Shown here piece by piece: positions 8,057 through 15,996 of a DNA stretch of 20,227 bases. The DNA comes from an uncultured Ruminococcus sp. GTDB taxonomy: Bacteria > Bacillota > Clostridia > Oscillospirales > Ruminococcaceae. Below the pieces are notes generated by a model. The model saw only the letters and a program-made list of their open reading frames with translations. It was not told the DNA's origin and made no database searches. The DNA is taken from the NCBI GenBank assembly GCA_900752785.1, contig CAADWP010000064.1, forward strand, positions 1 to 20,227, written 5' to 3'. Position numbers and translations under genes: made by a program. Within the stretch, counting starts at the first letter, position 1. Each line of letters starts with the position of its first letter.

Positions 8057-9184
8057 TTGGGGTTTAATTTGAATTTGTTGCCAGTATCAGCTGATGAGAA
8101 TCACAAAGAAAGGGAAATTTGGTTTTTAACAGACGATATTCCAACATCAGCGGTTGAATACGGAGCGTATTATTTTTCCACATATAGCAAGGCGGAATTA
8201 TATGATTTGAGTTTCACAGATGAAGAAATTAACAACTTATATATTTCATATCCAATTACTGCATATGAATATAATGAAGTTGATTCCCCATGCTATTATT
8301 TCCCTGTTTTATCTGGGAATGATATAATTGCAATGCTCACAATGGTTGACGTAGAAGATGGGACATATTCTATTACTTTTGGAAAATCAGATGTTGCCCA
8401 AAAGTTAAATCAAGTAAGAAACAATTTCGAAGATGCTTCAGCACTTTTGATTACAAATGAAGCAATGTACACTATGGATAGTAAAAATGAACTTGTTACG
8501 GTTGATATGTTCTATTCTTCCGACAAAAGTTTGCAAAAAGCGATTAGTGATGTGAAAATAAAGTATAATCAAATTGAATCTTTATATGATAACCGTGTTT
8601 GTATAACTAATAATTATCTTGCAAAATATGAAGAAAAGAAATCCGCTTACTCAAGTTATTCAACCTATTCAGTTCAAGCTGTGTCAAAAAAAGATTTAAG
8701 CGTTCCGATTGTACCAAATGGTACTAACGCATCATATCCGAAAGGTTATTGTTGGGCTTCGGCGGTAGCTTCTGTTGTTAAATACAGGAAATATCTTCCG
8801 ATGAGCGCAATTCAACTTAGAGATTCTTTTGTTAGCAATAGTCAATATACTGGAACTACTGCTGATGCATATAATATTATGAAATCATATATAGGTAATA
8901 GTGTTACATTGTCAACAAATGGAATGTTAACATATAATACAATTAAGTCGTGCATTGATAGTAATAAGCCGATTTTTTCGGGATGGCTTACTTCGGATTT
9001 TAAATCAGGGCATGCTATGGTTGTGTGTGGATATTATTATGATTCGTCAATGTCTGGTCCTTCAACCGAGCGTGCAACAGTAATGGATCCGAATAAGGCT
9101 ACATACCAATCAATTGGATTATATCCAACGTTTAAATATAGAATAGGAAACGATAATTTTAGTTGGTGTAATTCTGTGTATTAA
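8057..9184 (+). CDS. Secreted papain-like/C39-like cysteine protease, signal peptide frameshifted
   Basis: The open frame covers 375 codons from a TTG with no ribosome binding site. The true start is probably ATG 8019, with AAGGGGAAGG about 10 bp upstream. Read from there, ATG AAA AAG is followed by TAG. One extra A in the run 8022-8026 would give MKKVVSLLVATAVLGFNLNL and then LPVSA, a normal signal peptide leading straight into this frame. Numbering from the TTG, residues to about 215 look like a pro-region. The C-terminal half carries the cysteine peptidase core: Cys232 in KGYCWASAVASVV, His319 in SGHAMVVCGYYYD and Asp344 in VMDPN, matching the C39_2/papain-like order Cys-His-Asp. The likely role is an extracellular protease; the substrate is unknown. 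The gene is clearly more AT-rich than its neighbours, suggesting transfer. It is followed 18 bp later by a lipoprotein gene. It may be a pseudogene, phase-variable, or a sequencing error at the A-run. Confidence 0.8.
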   Translation: MGFNLNLLPVSADENHKEREIWFLTDDIPTSAVEYGAYYFSTYSKAELYDLSFTDEEINNLYISYPITAYEYNEVDSPCYYFPVLSGNDIIAMLTMVDVEDGTYSITFGKSDVAQKLNQVRNNFEDASALLITNEAMYTMDSKNELVTVDMFYSSDKSLQKAISDVKIKYNQIESLYDNRVCITNNYLAKYEEKKSAYSSYSTYSVQAVSKKDLSVPIVPNGTNASYPKGYCWASAVASVVKYRKYLPMSAIQLRDSFVSNSQYTGTTADAYNIMKSYIGNSVTLSTNGMLTYNTIKSCIDSNKPIFSGWLTSDFKSGHAMVVCGYYYDSSMSGPSTERATVMDPNKATYQSIGLYPTFKYRIGNDNFSWCNSVY

Positions 9185-9202
9185 TTAAGAGGGGGGAGAA
9201 AA

Positions 9203-9991
9203 ATGAAACGGAGTATCTTTATTTCTGCTGTTTTTCTGGGGCTGTCATTGACGGGATGCGGCGCGTTATCTGCGGATAAAAGCTCTGAGCCGGAAAAACA
9301 GTCTGATACCGAAAATATGGCAACTGTTGATTTTTTAGAGAATATTAACGTAAAAGCAATGCCGGTCAACAGCTTGGTTAATAACGACGATCGCGAATCA
9401 GAGCTTAATGCAGCTTTTCCAAGCTATTCGGTCAGATCCTTTGGCAATAACTGGGAAACTGTAAAAACGACCGAAAGCAGGAGCAGCTTTAACGGCGTTC
9501 AGGTCGATAAAGGAACGCCCGTCCTACAGCTTTCATCATACGCGTACGACTCTGCGATAGATGTGCCCTTGGGTGCGCCGTTTCCGGATCTGCGTATAGG
9601 AGATGAGCAAAACGGCGATTACTCGGTTTCATTTGACTTTTGCGCGGACGAAAACGGCAAATTGCTGTTTACCATGTTCGATGAAAGCGAAGTAAAAGCC
9701 GATGATTATTTAGGAAATCAGGCGTATTGGTATTGTCTTGATTGCAGTGGAGCAGTGTCTTTTGAGACGACCTTTGGCGTTGGGTATCAGGAAAATATAG
9801 CCGCGGCGGAAAATTACAATGCGGATGTCTGGAATAACTGCGTTTTAAAATCCGTGGATGATAAAATAGAAATGTATATTAACGGCAATTTTGTCGCCGA
9901 GCTTCCGAATCCCGATCCGAATAAACACGGCAGGCTGGCGCTGTGCGGAGCGAAAGGGCTTACATTGAAAGATTTTGTGTTTAGCGAATAA
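9203..9991 (+). CDS. Lipoprotein with lectin-like C-terminal domain (262 aa)
   Basis: Starts at ATG 9203 behind a strong GAGGGGGGAG site. Residues 1-18 are a lipoprotein signal and LTGC places the lipidated cysteine at position 19, so the protein should be anchored outside the membrane. A Ser/Glu-rich linker follows. The C-terminal part (about 140-262) alternates short strands such as YSVSFDFCADENGKLLFTMF, EMYINGNFVAELP and LKDFVFSE. This is the pattern of concanavalin-like/LamG or DUF1080 jelly rolls that bind sugars or proteins. The assignment rests on pattern only. The 18-bp spacing behind the protease gene, with no terminator between, suggests co-transcription and perhaps a functional pair, but base composition is closer to the rest of the window than to the protease. 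No clear terminator follows. Confidence 0.72.
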   Translation: MKRSIFISAVFLGLSLTGCGALSADKSSEPEKQSDTENMATVDFLENINVKAMPVNSLVNNDDRESELNAAFPSYSVRSFGNNWETVKTTESRSSFNGVQVDKGTPVLQLSSYAYDSAIDVPLGAPFPDLRIGDEQNGDYSVSFDFCADENGKLLFTMFDESEVKADDYLGNQAYWYCLDCSGAVSFETTFGVGYQENIAAAENYNADVWNNCVLKSVDDKIEMYINGNFVAELPNPDPNKHGRLALCGAKGLTLKDFVFSE

Positions 9992-10019
9992 TTATTGTTG
10001 TCATTTTATAATTTAAGTA

Positions 10020-10048
10020 TTGACAAAATTGAAATCATGTTGTATAAT
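10020..10048 (+). promoter_or_regulatory. Consensus sigma-A promoter of leuA
   Basis: A perfect TTGACA (10020-10025) and a perfect TATAAT (10043-10048) with a 17-bp spacer. The start site near 10055 lies just before the first conserved bases of the T-box leader. Confidence 0.85.
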
Positions 10049-10061
10049 ATATGTGTATAAA

Positions 10062-10345
10062 TGCGATGAAGGGAAATAAAGCTTTTTCTGAATCTCACAG
10101 AGAGCTGCCGTGCGGTGAAAGGCAGCAGATCGGAACAGGTCATAGCTCCTCCCCGAGCAGCCGGCTGAAAAATACGGTCATGCTTTTCATGATGCGTGAG
10201 TAAGCTTGGACGGATTCTCCCGTTACAGAGATATGCGTTGATAAGACGCGGATGAGTGGGCGGTTTTTGCCGCCAAGAAGAGTGGTACCACGGAGTATAT
10301 TTGCAGCTTCGTCTCTTCCATGCCTGTGCATGGAGGAGATTTTTT
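10062..10345 (+). promoter_or_regulatory. T-box leader of leuA (probably tRNA-Leu sensing)
   Basis: A transcription-attenuation leader that binds a tRNA and opens the operon when the tRNA is uncharged. Visible parts in order: GATGAAG at the Stem I base (10064-10070); the distal Stem I with AGAGAG, then CTGCC (10105-10109) pairing GGCAG (10121-10125) around a GGTGAAA segment; Stem III GGCGG (10259-10263) / CCGCC (10270-10274); the T-box core AGAGTGGTACCACGG (from 10279). The acceptor-binding bulge reads TGGT (10283-10286), which fits a tRNA with discriminator A such as tRNA-Leu. CTC leucine triplets lie at 10146-10148 and 10149-10151 on the 3' side of Stem I where the specifier should be; the exact one is not settled. 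GAAGAG (10277-10282) pairs with CTCTTC (10313-10318) to form the antiterminator. Confidence 0.93.
10311..10345 (+). terminator. T-box conditional terminator before leuA
   Basis: TCTCTTCCATG (10312-10322) and CATGGAGGAGA (10329-10339) form an 11-bp stem with one G-U pair, followed by TTTTTT. Its 5' arm overlaps the antiterminator strand CTCTTC (10313-10318), so the two structures exclude each other. Confidence 0.9.
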
Positions 10346-10405
10346 ATTGCCTCCGCGCAGGAAATTATATTTCGGAGTCTTACGGCTCTACATGGAGGTA
10401 ATACT

Positions 10406-12070
10406 ATGAAAAATGTTGAAAAATACGCAAAACAATTTTTTGAAGCGCCGAAAACATCAGGGAGCTGGATGAAAAGATCCTGCGTTGATAAAGCGCCGGC
10501 ATGGTGCAGCGTCGATCTTAGGGACGGAAACCAGGCGCTTATAACCCCAATGAGTCTTGGTGAAAAGCTGGAATTTTTCAACGAACTTGTAAGGATAGGC
10601 TTTAAGGAAATTGAGATCGGTTTTCCGGCAGCTTCCGATACGGAATACGACTTTTGCCGAACTCTTATAGAGCAGGGAATGATACCTGATGATGTGACAA
10701 TTCAGGTACTGACCCAGTCCCGCGAGCATATAATCGAAAAGACCTTTGAGGCTTTGAGGGGATGTAAAAACGCTGTTATTCATCTTTATAATTCAACCTC
10801 GCTGGCTCAGAGAGAACAGGTTTTCCGTAAGAGCAAGCCTGAGATCGTTGACATTGCCGTTACAGGCGCAAAGCTCTGCAAGAAGTACCGTGAAAAATAT
10901 GAGGGCAGCTTCCGTTTTGAATATTCTCCCGAAAGCTTTACGGGAACTGAGCCGGAGTTTGCGCTGGAGATATGCAACGCTGTTCTTGATGTATGGAAGC
11001 CGACCGCCAATGACAAGGTCATTATAAATCTTCCCGTTACGGTGCAGCTTTCAATGCCTCATGTTTACGCCAATCAGGTCGAGTATATGTGTGAGAATCT
11101 GAAATACCGCGAAAATGTCATTGTATCGCTTCATCCTCATAACGACCGCGGCTGCGCTGTTGCAGATACGGAAATGGGACTTCTTGCCGGCGCTGACCGT
11201 GTTGAGGGAACCCTTTTCGGAAACGGCGAGCGAACAGGAAATGTGGATATTATAACTCTTGCCATGAATATGTATTCTCAGGGAGTTGATCCCGAGCTTG
11301 ATTTCAGCGATATTCCGTCGATCACTGAGATGTACACAAAGGTTACCGGAATGACCGTAAACGAGCGTCAGCCCTACAGCGGAAAGCTTGTATTTGCAGC
11401 GTTCAGCGGTTCACATCAGGATGCCATCGCCAAGGGTATGAAATGGCGAGATGAGGGCAATTCGGCACATTGGACAGTCCCCTATCTGCCGATCGACCCG
11501 ACCGATGTGGGAAGAAAATATGAAGCCGATGTTATCCGTATCAACAGTCAGTCCGGAAAGGGCGGTATAGGATATATACTTGAAACGAGATTCGGTTACA
11601 GCCTGCCCAAGAAGATGAGCGAGGTCGTAGGATATCTTGTAAAGGGTATTTCCGACCGTAAGCACAAGGAGCTTTTGCCCGACGAGGTTTACGAGATATT
11701 TAGAAATAATTTTGTAGACATCATATCGCCGCTTAAAATTACCGAGGCTCATTATGTGCAGAACAACGGCATAGAGGCTACCGTTTCAATTGAATATAAC
11801 GGCAGAAAGGCTGTTGCTGCAAACAGCGGAAACGGACGTCTTGACGCGGTCAGCAATGCGGTCAGGTCGTACACGGGCATCAATTACAGTATAAATACCT
11901 ATACGGAACACGCGCTCGAGGTCGGTTCAGGCTCAAAGGCTGTTTCCTATGTCGAAGTAATTTCCGAGGACGGCAAAAGCTTCTGGGGTACCGGTATTGA
12001 CAATGATATTATTATGTCCTCTGTCAAGGCTCTTGTCAGTGCCGTAAATAATCTTATTTCCAATTTATAA
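10406..12070 (+). CDS. leuA: 2-isopropylmalate synthase
   Basis: Cytoplasmic enzyme for the first committed step of leucine synthesis: 2-ketoisovalerate plus acetyl-CoA gives 2-isopropylmalate. The 554-residue protein has the DRE-TIM barrel signature as DLRDGNQ (residues 37-43), the metal-binding HPHNDR (243-248) and a C-terminal LeuA dimerisation/allosteric domain (about 420-554) that normally binds leucine for feedback inhibition. The length and the WCSVDLRDGNQAL start fit the longer LeuA form. ATG 10406 is chosen because GGAGGT (10394-10399) precedes it by 6 bp; the frame stays open upstream to 10256, but that part is T-box RNA. It is transcribed alone from its own promoter and T-box. No clear terminator is seen before the next promoter at 12154. 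Confidence 0.97.
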   Translation: MKNVEKYAKQFFEAPKTSGSWMKRSCVDKAPAWCSVDLRDGNQALITPMSLGEKLEFFNELVRIGFKEIEIGFPAASDTEYDFCRTLIEQGMIPDDVTIQVLTQSREHIIEKTFEALRGCKNAVIHLYNSTSLAQREQVFRKSKPEIVDIAVTGAKLCKKYREKYEGSFRFEYSPESFTGTEPEFALEICNAVLDVWKPTANDKVIINLPVTVQLSMPHVYANQVEYMCENLKYRENVIVSLHPHNDRGCAVADTEMGLLAGADRVEGTLFGNGERTGNVDIITLAMNMYSQGVDPELDFSDIPSITEMYTKVTGMTVNERQPYSGKLVFAAFSGSHQDAIAKGMKWRDEGNSAHWTVPYLPIDPTDVGRKYEADVIRINSQSGKGGIGYILETRFGYSLPKKMSEVVGYLVKGISDRKHKELLPDEVYEIFRNNFVDIISPLKITEAHYVQNNGIEATVSIEYNGRKAVAANSGNGRLDAVSNAVRSYTGINYSINTYTEHALEVGSGSKAVSYVEVISEDGKSFWGTGIDNDIIMSSVKALVSAVNNLISNL

Positions 12071-12153
12071 AATTATATTTAGCGATGTTATATAAATTGT
12101 ATTGTTGAAAATATACATTACCGCCAAAATATAAAAAAATCTTTTGCTCTGTA

Positions 12154-12182
12154 TTGATTTTGCGATAATAAAGTGGTATTAT
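12154..12182 (+). promoter_or_regulatory. Promoter of the ilv-leu operon
   Basis: TTGATT (12154-12159) and TATTAT (12177-12182) are separated by 17 bp, and the -10 is preceded by TGG, an extended -10 feature. Transcription would start near 12189, about 34 nt before the leader peptide. Confidence 0.6.
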
Positions 12183-12222
12183 TATAAATAACATTCAAGA
12201 GAAATCAAAGGAGCAGAGTACG

Positions 12223-12285
12223 ATGAGATCAATTATAGCTTCTACGGGCATAGTCATTATGACTGCTCCGCCGGCTGATCGCTGA
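12223..12285 (+). CDS. ilv operon leader peptide (20 aa, Ile/Val rich)
   Basis: A short open frame encoding MRSIIASTGIVIMTAPPADR. AAAGGAG (12207-12213) lies 9 bp upstream of ATG 12223, an excellent spacing. Isoleucine occurs at positions 4, 5, 10 and 12 and valine at 11: five branched-chain codons of 20, in two clusters. Isoleucine and valine are end products of the operon that follows (ilvBNCD). The peptide itself probably has no function; its translation would act as the sensor in attenuation. The end of the frame (12264-12272) is complementary to 12338-12346 downstream. It is similar in principle to the enterobacterial ilv leader peptides but has no leucine codon. Confidence 0.8.
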   Translation: MRSIIASTGIVIMTAPPADR

Positions 12286-12453
12286 GATCTATGCATTTCC
12301 TGTTTGGATAACGCATAGAATTTTAACGCGTTTATTTGGCGGAGCAATAACGGCGCAGTCATTAGCATTTGCGGCTGCCGCTGTGATTCATTCTGCCAAA
12401 AGTAACTTTGAGTCTCTTGCTTTTGATTATCGGATCATCCGAAAAGCAGACCC

Positions 12454-12483
12454 AAACCTCCGGCAGAATGCCGGAGGTTTTTT
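12454..12483 (+). terminator. Conditional terminator of the ilv attenuator
   Basis: AAACCTCCGGCA (12454-12465) and TGCCGGAGGTTT (12469-12480) form a 12-bp perfect stem with a GAA loop and a T-run to 12483. It stands about 80 bp before ilvB, inside the operon leader, and its 5' arm and loop are complementary to 12389-12397. Confidence 0.9.
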
Positions 12484-12561
12484 ATTTGGAATCCGCTTAG
12501 GGAAGCAGGCGCTCTGCATTTTGATGTGAATACATATAATATAATGAAAAGGAATTTTGAT

Positions 12562-14301
12562 ATGGAAATTTCAGGTGCAAAAATTGTTGTTGAAACTCTT
12601 ATCGAACAGGGAGTAGATACTGTTTTCGGTTATCCCGGCGGTCAGGTAATTAATCTATTTGACGAGCTATATCTCTGTCGTGACCGTATAAAGCACATTC
12701 TTGCAGCTCACGAGCAGGGCGCGTCTCATGCTGCCGACGGATATGCAAGAACTACGGGAAAGGTCGGCGTTGTTATTGCAACGTCAGGTCCGGGCGCTAC
12801 GAATCTTGTTACGGGTATCGCTACGGCGTTTCTCGATTCCGTACCAATGGTTGCGATTACGGGAAACGTCCCATGCAGTCTTATCGGCAGGGACAGCTTT
12901 CAGGAGGTAGATATCGTTGGCATTACAATGCCCGTTACAAAGCATAATTTTATTGTAAAGAATGTCAGCGAGCTGGCAGATACGCTTCGCATGGCATTTA
13001 AAATAGCAAAATCGGGACGTCCCGGACCTGTTCTTGTCGATATACCCAAAGATGTACAGATCGCAAAAACTGAATTTGAGCCGAAGACACAGCCTGTTAT
13101 CCCGCTTCCTCTAAACTTTGCAGACGACGGTAAGCTCAGGCAGGCTGCCGAGCTTATAAATAACTGCGAAAGACCGTATATTTACTTTGGCGGCGGTATT
13201 ATTTCGGGCAAGGCTTCAAAGGAGCTTATGGCATTTGCAGAGAAGATCGACGCGCCTATGGGCTGTTCTCTTATGGGACTTTCGGCAGTTCCGTCGGATC
13301 ATCCAAGATTTCTTGGAATGCAGGGAATGCACGGTCATTATGCTTCCTCAATGGCACAGGACGAGGCGGATCTTGTTATTGCGCTCGGAGTCCGATTCAG
13401 CGACAGAGCGACCGGAAATAAAAATCGTTTTGCAAAGAATTTCAGTATTATTCATATTGATATAGACGGAGCGGAGCTTCACAAGAATATACCGGCTGAT
13501 CTTGCAGTAAGAGGCGACATAAAGGACGCTGTTGAGCGCCTCACCGCTATGGTGGAGAATAAGCGGCATCCTGACTGGGACGCTCGTCTTGCGGAGCTTA
13601 AAGCAGACGAAATACGCGCTGTGGAAGAGGCATCGGCTCATTTACATGAAAAAAAATGCAGTGATTGTATGGCGCATTGTAATATGTCGGGGATTCCTGC
13701 CGAAAACAGGCTCGATCCCTATACTATTATTGATATTATAGGAAAATACGCTCCTGAGGAAGCCGTTATTACTACAGATGTCGGTCAGCATCAGATGTGG
13801 ACGGCTCAGCGTTATCCATTGAAAAAGCCGAGAACTTTCCTGACAAGCGGAGGTCTGGGAACAATGGGATTCGGTCTGGGAGCGGCAATAGGTGCGGCAA
13901 TGGCTTCGGGCAGACATACCGTACTTTTCACCGGAGACGGAAGCTTCGGAATGAATCTGAACGAGCTTGCAACGGCGGTCTCAAACAAGCTTCCTATCGT
14001 TATCGTTCTTATGAACAACGGTGTATTGGGAATGGTTCGTCAGTGGCAGACCCTTTTCTTCGATAAGCACTACTCCAACACCACGCTTGACCGTAAGACT
14101 GATTTTGTAAAGCTTGCGGAGGCGTTCGGCGCAAGGGGAACAAGATGCTTTACGGCGGAGAAGCTGGAAAGTGCGGCGGCAGAGGCTTTTTCCGGAAGCG
14201 GAACTTATGTTATTGAATGCGCTGTAGACTGCAATGAATTTGTACTTCCGATGCTGCCGCCCGGAGGCTCTATTGATAATATTATTACTGATATAAAGTG
14301 A
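12562..14301 (+). CDS. ilvB: Acetolactate synthase, catalytic subunit
   Basis: Thiamine-diphosphate enzyme joining two pyruvates to 2-acetolactate (valine/leucine branch), or pyruvate and 2-ketobutyrate to 2-aceto-2-hydroxybutyrate (isoleucine branch). The 579-residue protein has the N-terminal TPP domain with catalytic Glu51 in AAHEQGASHAADGYAR, a central FAD-type domain, and a C-terminal TPP domain with GDGSFGMNLNE (from 458) ending in VLMNN. Presence of the regulatory subunit just downstream marks it as the anabolic enzyme. ATG 12562 is preferred because AAAAGGA lies about 9 bp upstream and the protein then begins MEISGAKIVVETL, the usual start; GTG 12526 and ATG 12544 would add residues without a better site. 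It is the first gene of the operon after the attenuator. Confidence 0.97.
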   Translation: MEISGAKIVVETLIEQGVDTVFGYPGGQVINLFDELYLCRDRIKHILAAHEQGASHAADGYARTTGKVGVVIATSGPGATNLVTGIATAFLDSVPMVAITGNVPCSLIGRDSFQEVDIVGITMPVTKHNFIVKNVSELADTLRMAFKIAKSGRPGPVLVDIPKDVQIAKTEFEPKTQPVIPLPLNFADDGKLRQAAELINNCERPYIYFGGGIISGKASKELMAFAEKIDAPMGCSLMGLSAVPSDHPRFLGMQGMHGHYASSMAQDEADLVIALGVRFSDRATGNKNRFAKNFSIIHIDIDGAELHKNIPADLAVRGDIKDAVERLTAMVENKRHPDWDARLAELKADEIRAVEEASAHLHEKKCSDCMAHCNMSGIPAENRLDPYTIIDIIGKYAPEEAVITTDVGQHQMWTAQRYPLKKPRTFLTSGGLGTMGFGLGAAIGAAMASGRHTVLFTGDGSFGMNLNELATAVSNKLPIVIVLMNNGVLGMVRQWQTLFFDKHYSNTTLDRKTDFVKLAEAFGARGTRCFTAEKLESAAAEAFSGSGTYVIECAVDCNEFVLPMLPPGGSIDNIITDIK

Positions 14302-14311
14302 GGTGACGGCT

Positions 14312-14812
14312 ATGAAACAGTATGTGATCGGAGTTATAGTATCAAACGTTTCGGGTGTGCTGTCGAGAGTTTCGGGAATGTTCACACGGCGCGGATTTAA
14401 TATTGACAGCCTTACAGTCGGAGAAACGGAATCGAGCAGCTTTTCTCGTATTACTATCGCTTTTCATGGCGACGAAGAGATAAAAGAACGTATCTTTCAG
14501 CAGCTGCGTAAGCTGCATGACGTAAAGGAAGTCGAAGTGCTTGACAGAAACGACTCGGTTATACGCGAGCTTCTGCTGATAAAGGTTCGCAACAAGCCCG
14601 ATTCACGGCAGGATATAATGACGGCGGTTGAAATTTTCCGTTCAAAGATAGTGGACTACTCTCCCACAGCCCTCACATGCGAGCTTACGGGTGAAACTTC
14701 AAAGATAGACGCGTTTATCGAGCTTCTTAAACCCTATGGCATTATGGAAATGTGCCGCACGGGTATCGTGGCTATAGAACGCGGAGAAAACTGCCTTAAA
14801 ACGATAAAATAA
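14312..14812 (+). CDS. ilvN: Acetolactate synthase, regulatory subunit
   Basis: The 166-residue small subunit, which activates the catalytic subunit and gives valine feedback inhibition. Residues 1 to about 75 are an ACT domain (YVIGVIVSNVSGVLSRVSGM and GFNIDSLTVGETE are the typical start), followed by the ALS small-subunit C-terminal domain. Length fits the family (about 160-170). ATG 14312 is preferred: GAGGTG (14300-14305) is 6 bp before it and the first residues align with the family; the GTG at 14303 adds three residues and overlaps the site. The gene starts 10 bp after ilvB ends, so translation is probably coupled. Confidence 0.96.
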   Translation: MKQYVIGVIVSNVSGVLSRVSGMFTRRGFNIDSLTVGETESSSFSRITIAFHGDEEIKERIFQQLRKLHDVKEVEVLDRNDSVIRELLLIKVRNKPDSRQDIMTAVEIFRSKIVDYSPTALTCELTGETSKIDAFIELLKPYGIMEMCRTGIVAIERGENCLKTIK

Positions 14813-14815
14813 ATA

Positions 14816-14835
14816 TAATTGCCCAAACGCAATTA
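14816..14835 (+). other. Intercistronic hairpin between ilvN and ilvC
   Basis: TAATTGC (14816-14822) and GCAATTA (14829-14835) form a 7-bp stem with a CCAAAC loop. There is no T-run, so it is not a clear terminator. It may protect or define mRNA ends ahead of ilvC, whose leader is otherwise AT-rich and unstructured. Confidence 0.4.
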
Positions 14836-14863
14836 CATAAATTAATTTAATTAAAAGGAGTAA

Positions 14864-15907
<1,044 letters not shown>

Positions 15908-15918
15908 TTAAATATTAT

Positions 15919-15978
15919 CCGATTGTAAAATCGGAATGTACTCGCTGCTTTCCCGATTTTATGGGAAAGCAGCGTTTA
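15919..15978 (+). terminator. Tandem hairpins after ilvC, possible partial terminator
   Basis: CCGATT/AATCGG (15919-15924/15929-15934) is followed by a strong 12-bp perfect stem CGCTGCTTTCCC (15943-15954) / GGGAAAGCAGCG (15963-15974). Only TTTAT follows, a poor T-run, and the next ribosome binding site starts at 15982. It may be a leaky terminator or an RNA-stability element that lowers expression of downstream genes relative to ilvC. Confidence 0.55.
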
Positions 15979-15996
15979 TATGAAAGGAGTTGTGTT

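Larger units (their letters stand above)
12190..12483 (+). promoter_or_regulatory. Attenuator leader of the ilv-leu operon with alternative helices
   Basis: The leader between promoter and ilvB contains a chain of competing helices. 1:2 is TGCTCCGCC (12264-12272) with GGCGGAGCA (12338-12346), nine perfect pairs. 2:3 is TTTGGCGGAG (12335-12344) with TTCTGCCAAA (12391-12400), eight Watson-Crick plus two G-U pairs. 3:4 is CATTCTGCC (12389-12397) with GGCAGAATG (12462-12470), nine perfect pairs, which would break the terminator. 4:5 is the terminator (12454-12480). Small local hairpins lie in each loop: TCTATGC/GCATAGA (12288-12294/12313-12319), GCGG/CCGC (12371-12374/12378-12381) and TGCTTTT/AAAAGCA (12418-12424/12442-12448). 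Region 1 overlaps the end of the leader peptide frame, coupling the switch to translation. No T-box sequence is present. The pairing was worked out by eye. Confidence 0.75.

Noticed and set aside
10256..10405. N-terminal extension of LeuA by 50 residues
   Set aside because: The stretch is the T-box core and terminator; ATG 10406 has GGAGGT at 6 bp and the protein then starts like other LeuA.
10006..10581. 191-aa minus-strand open frame across the leuA leader
   Set aside because: It is antisense to the T-box and leuA start and has no coding character.
12190..12483. T-box in front of ilvB
   Set aside because: No TGG-T-ACC type T-box core or Stem I signatures are present, while a peptide frame and competing helices are.
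12526..12561. Earlier starts for IlvB (GTG 12526, ATG 12544)
   Set aside because: ATG 12562 has AAAAGGA at suitable spacing and gives the normal family start MEISGA.
15961..15996. Earlier start for the 192-aa protein
   Set aside because: It lies in the hairpin after ilvC; ATG 15997 has GAAAGGAG 7 bp upstream.
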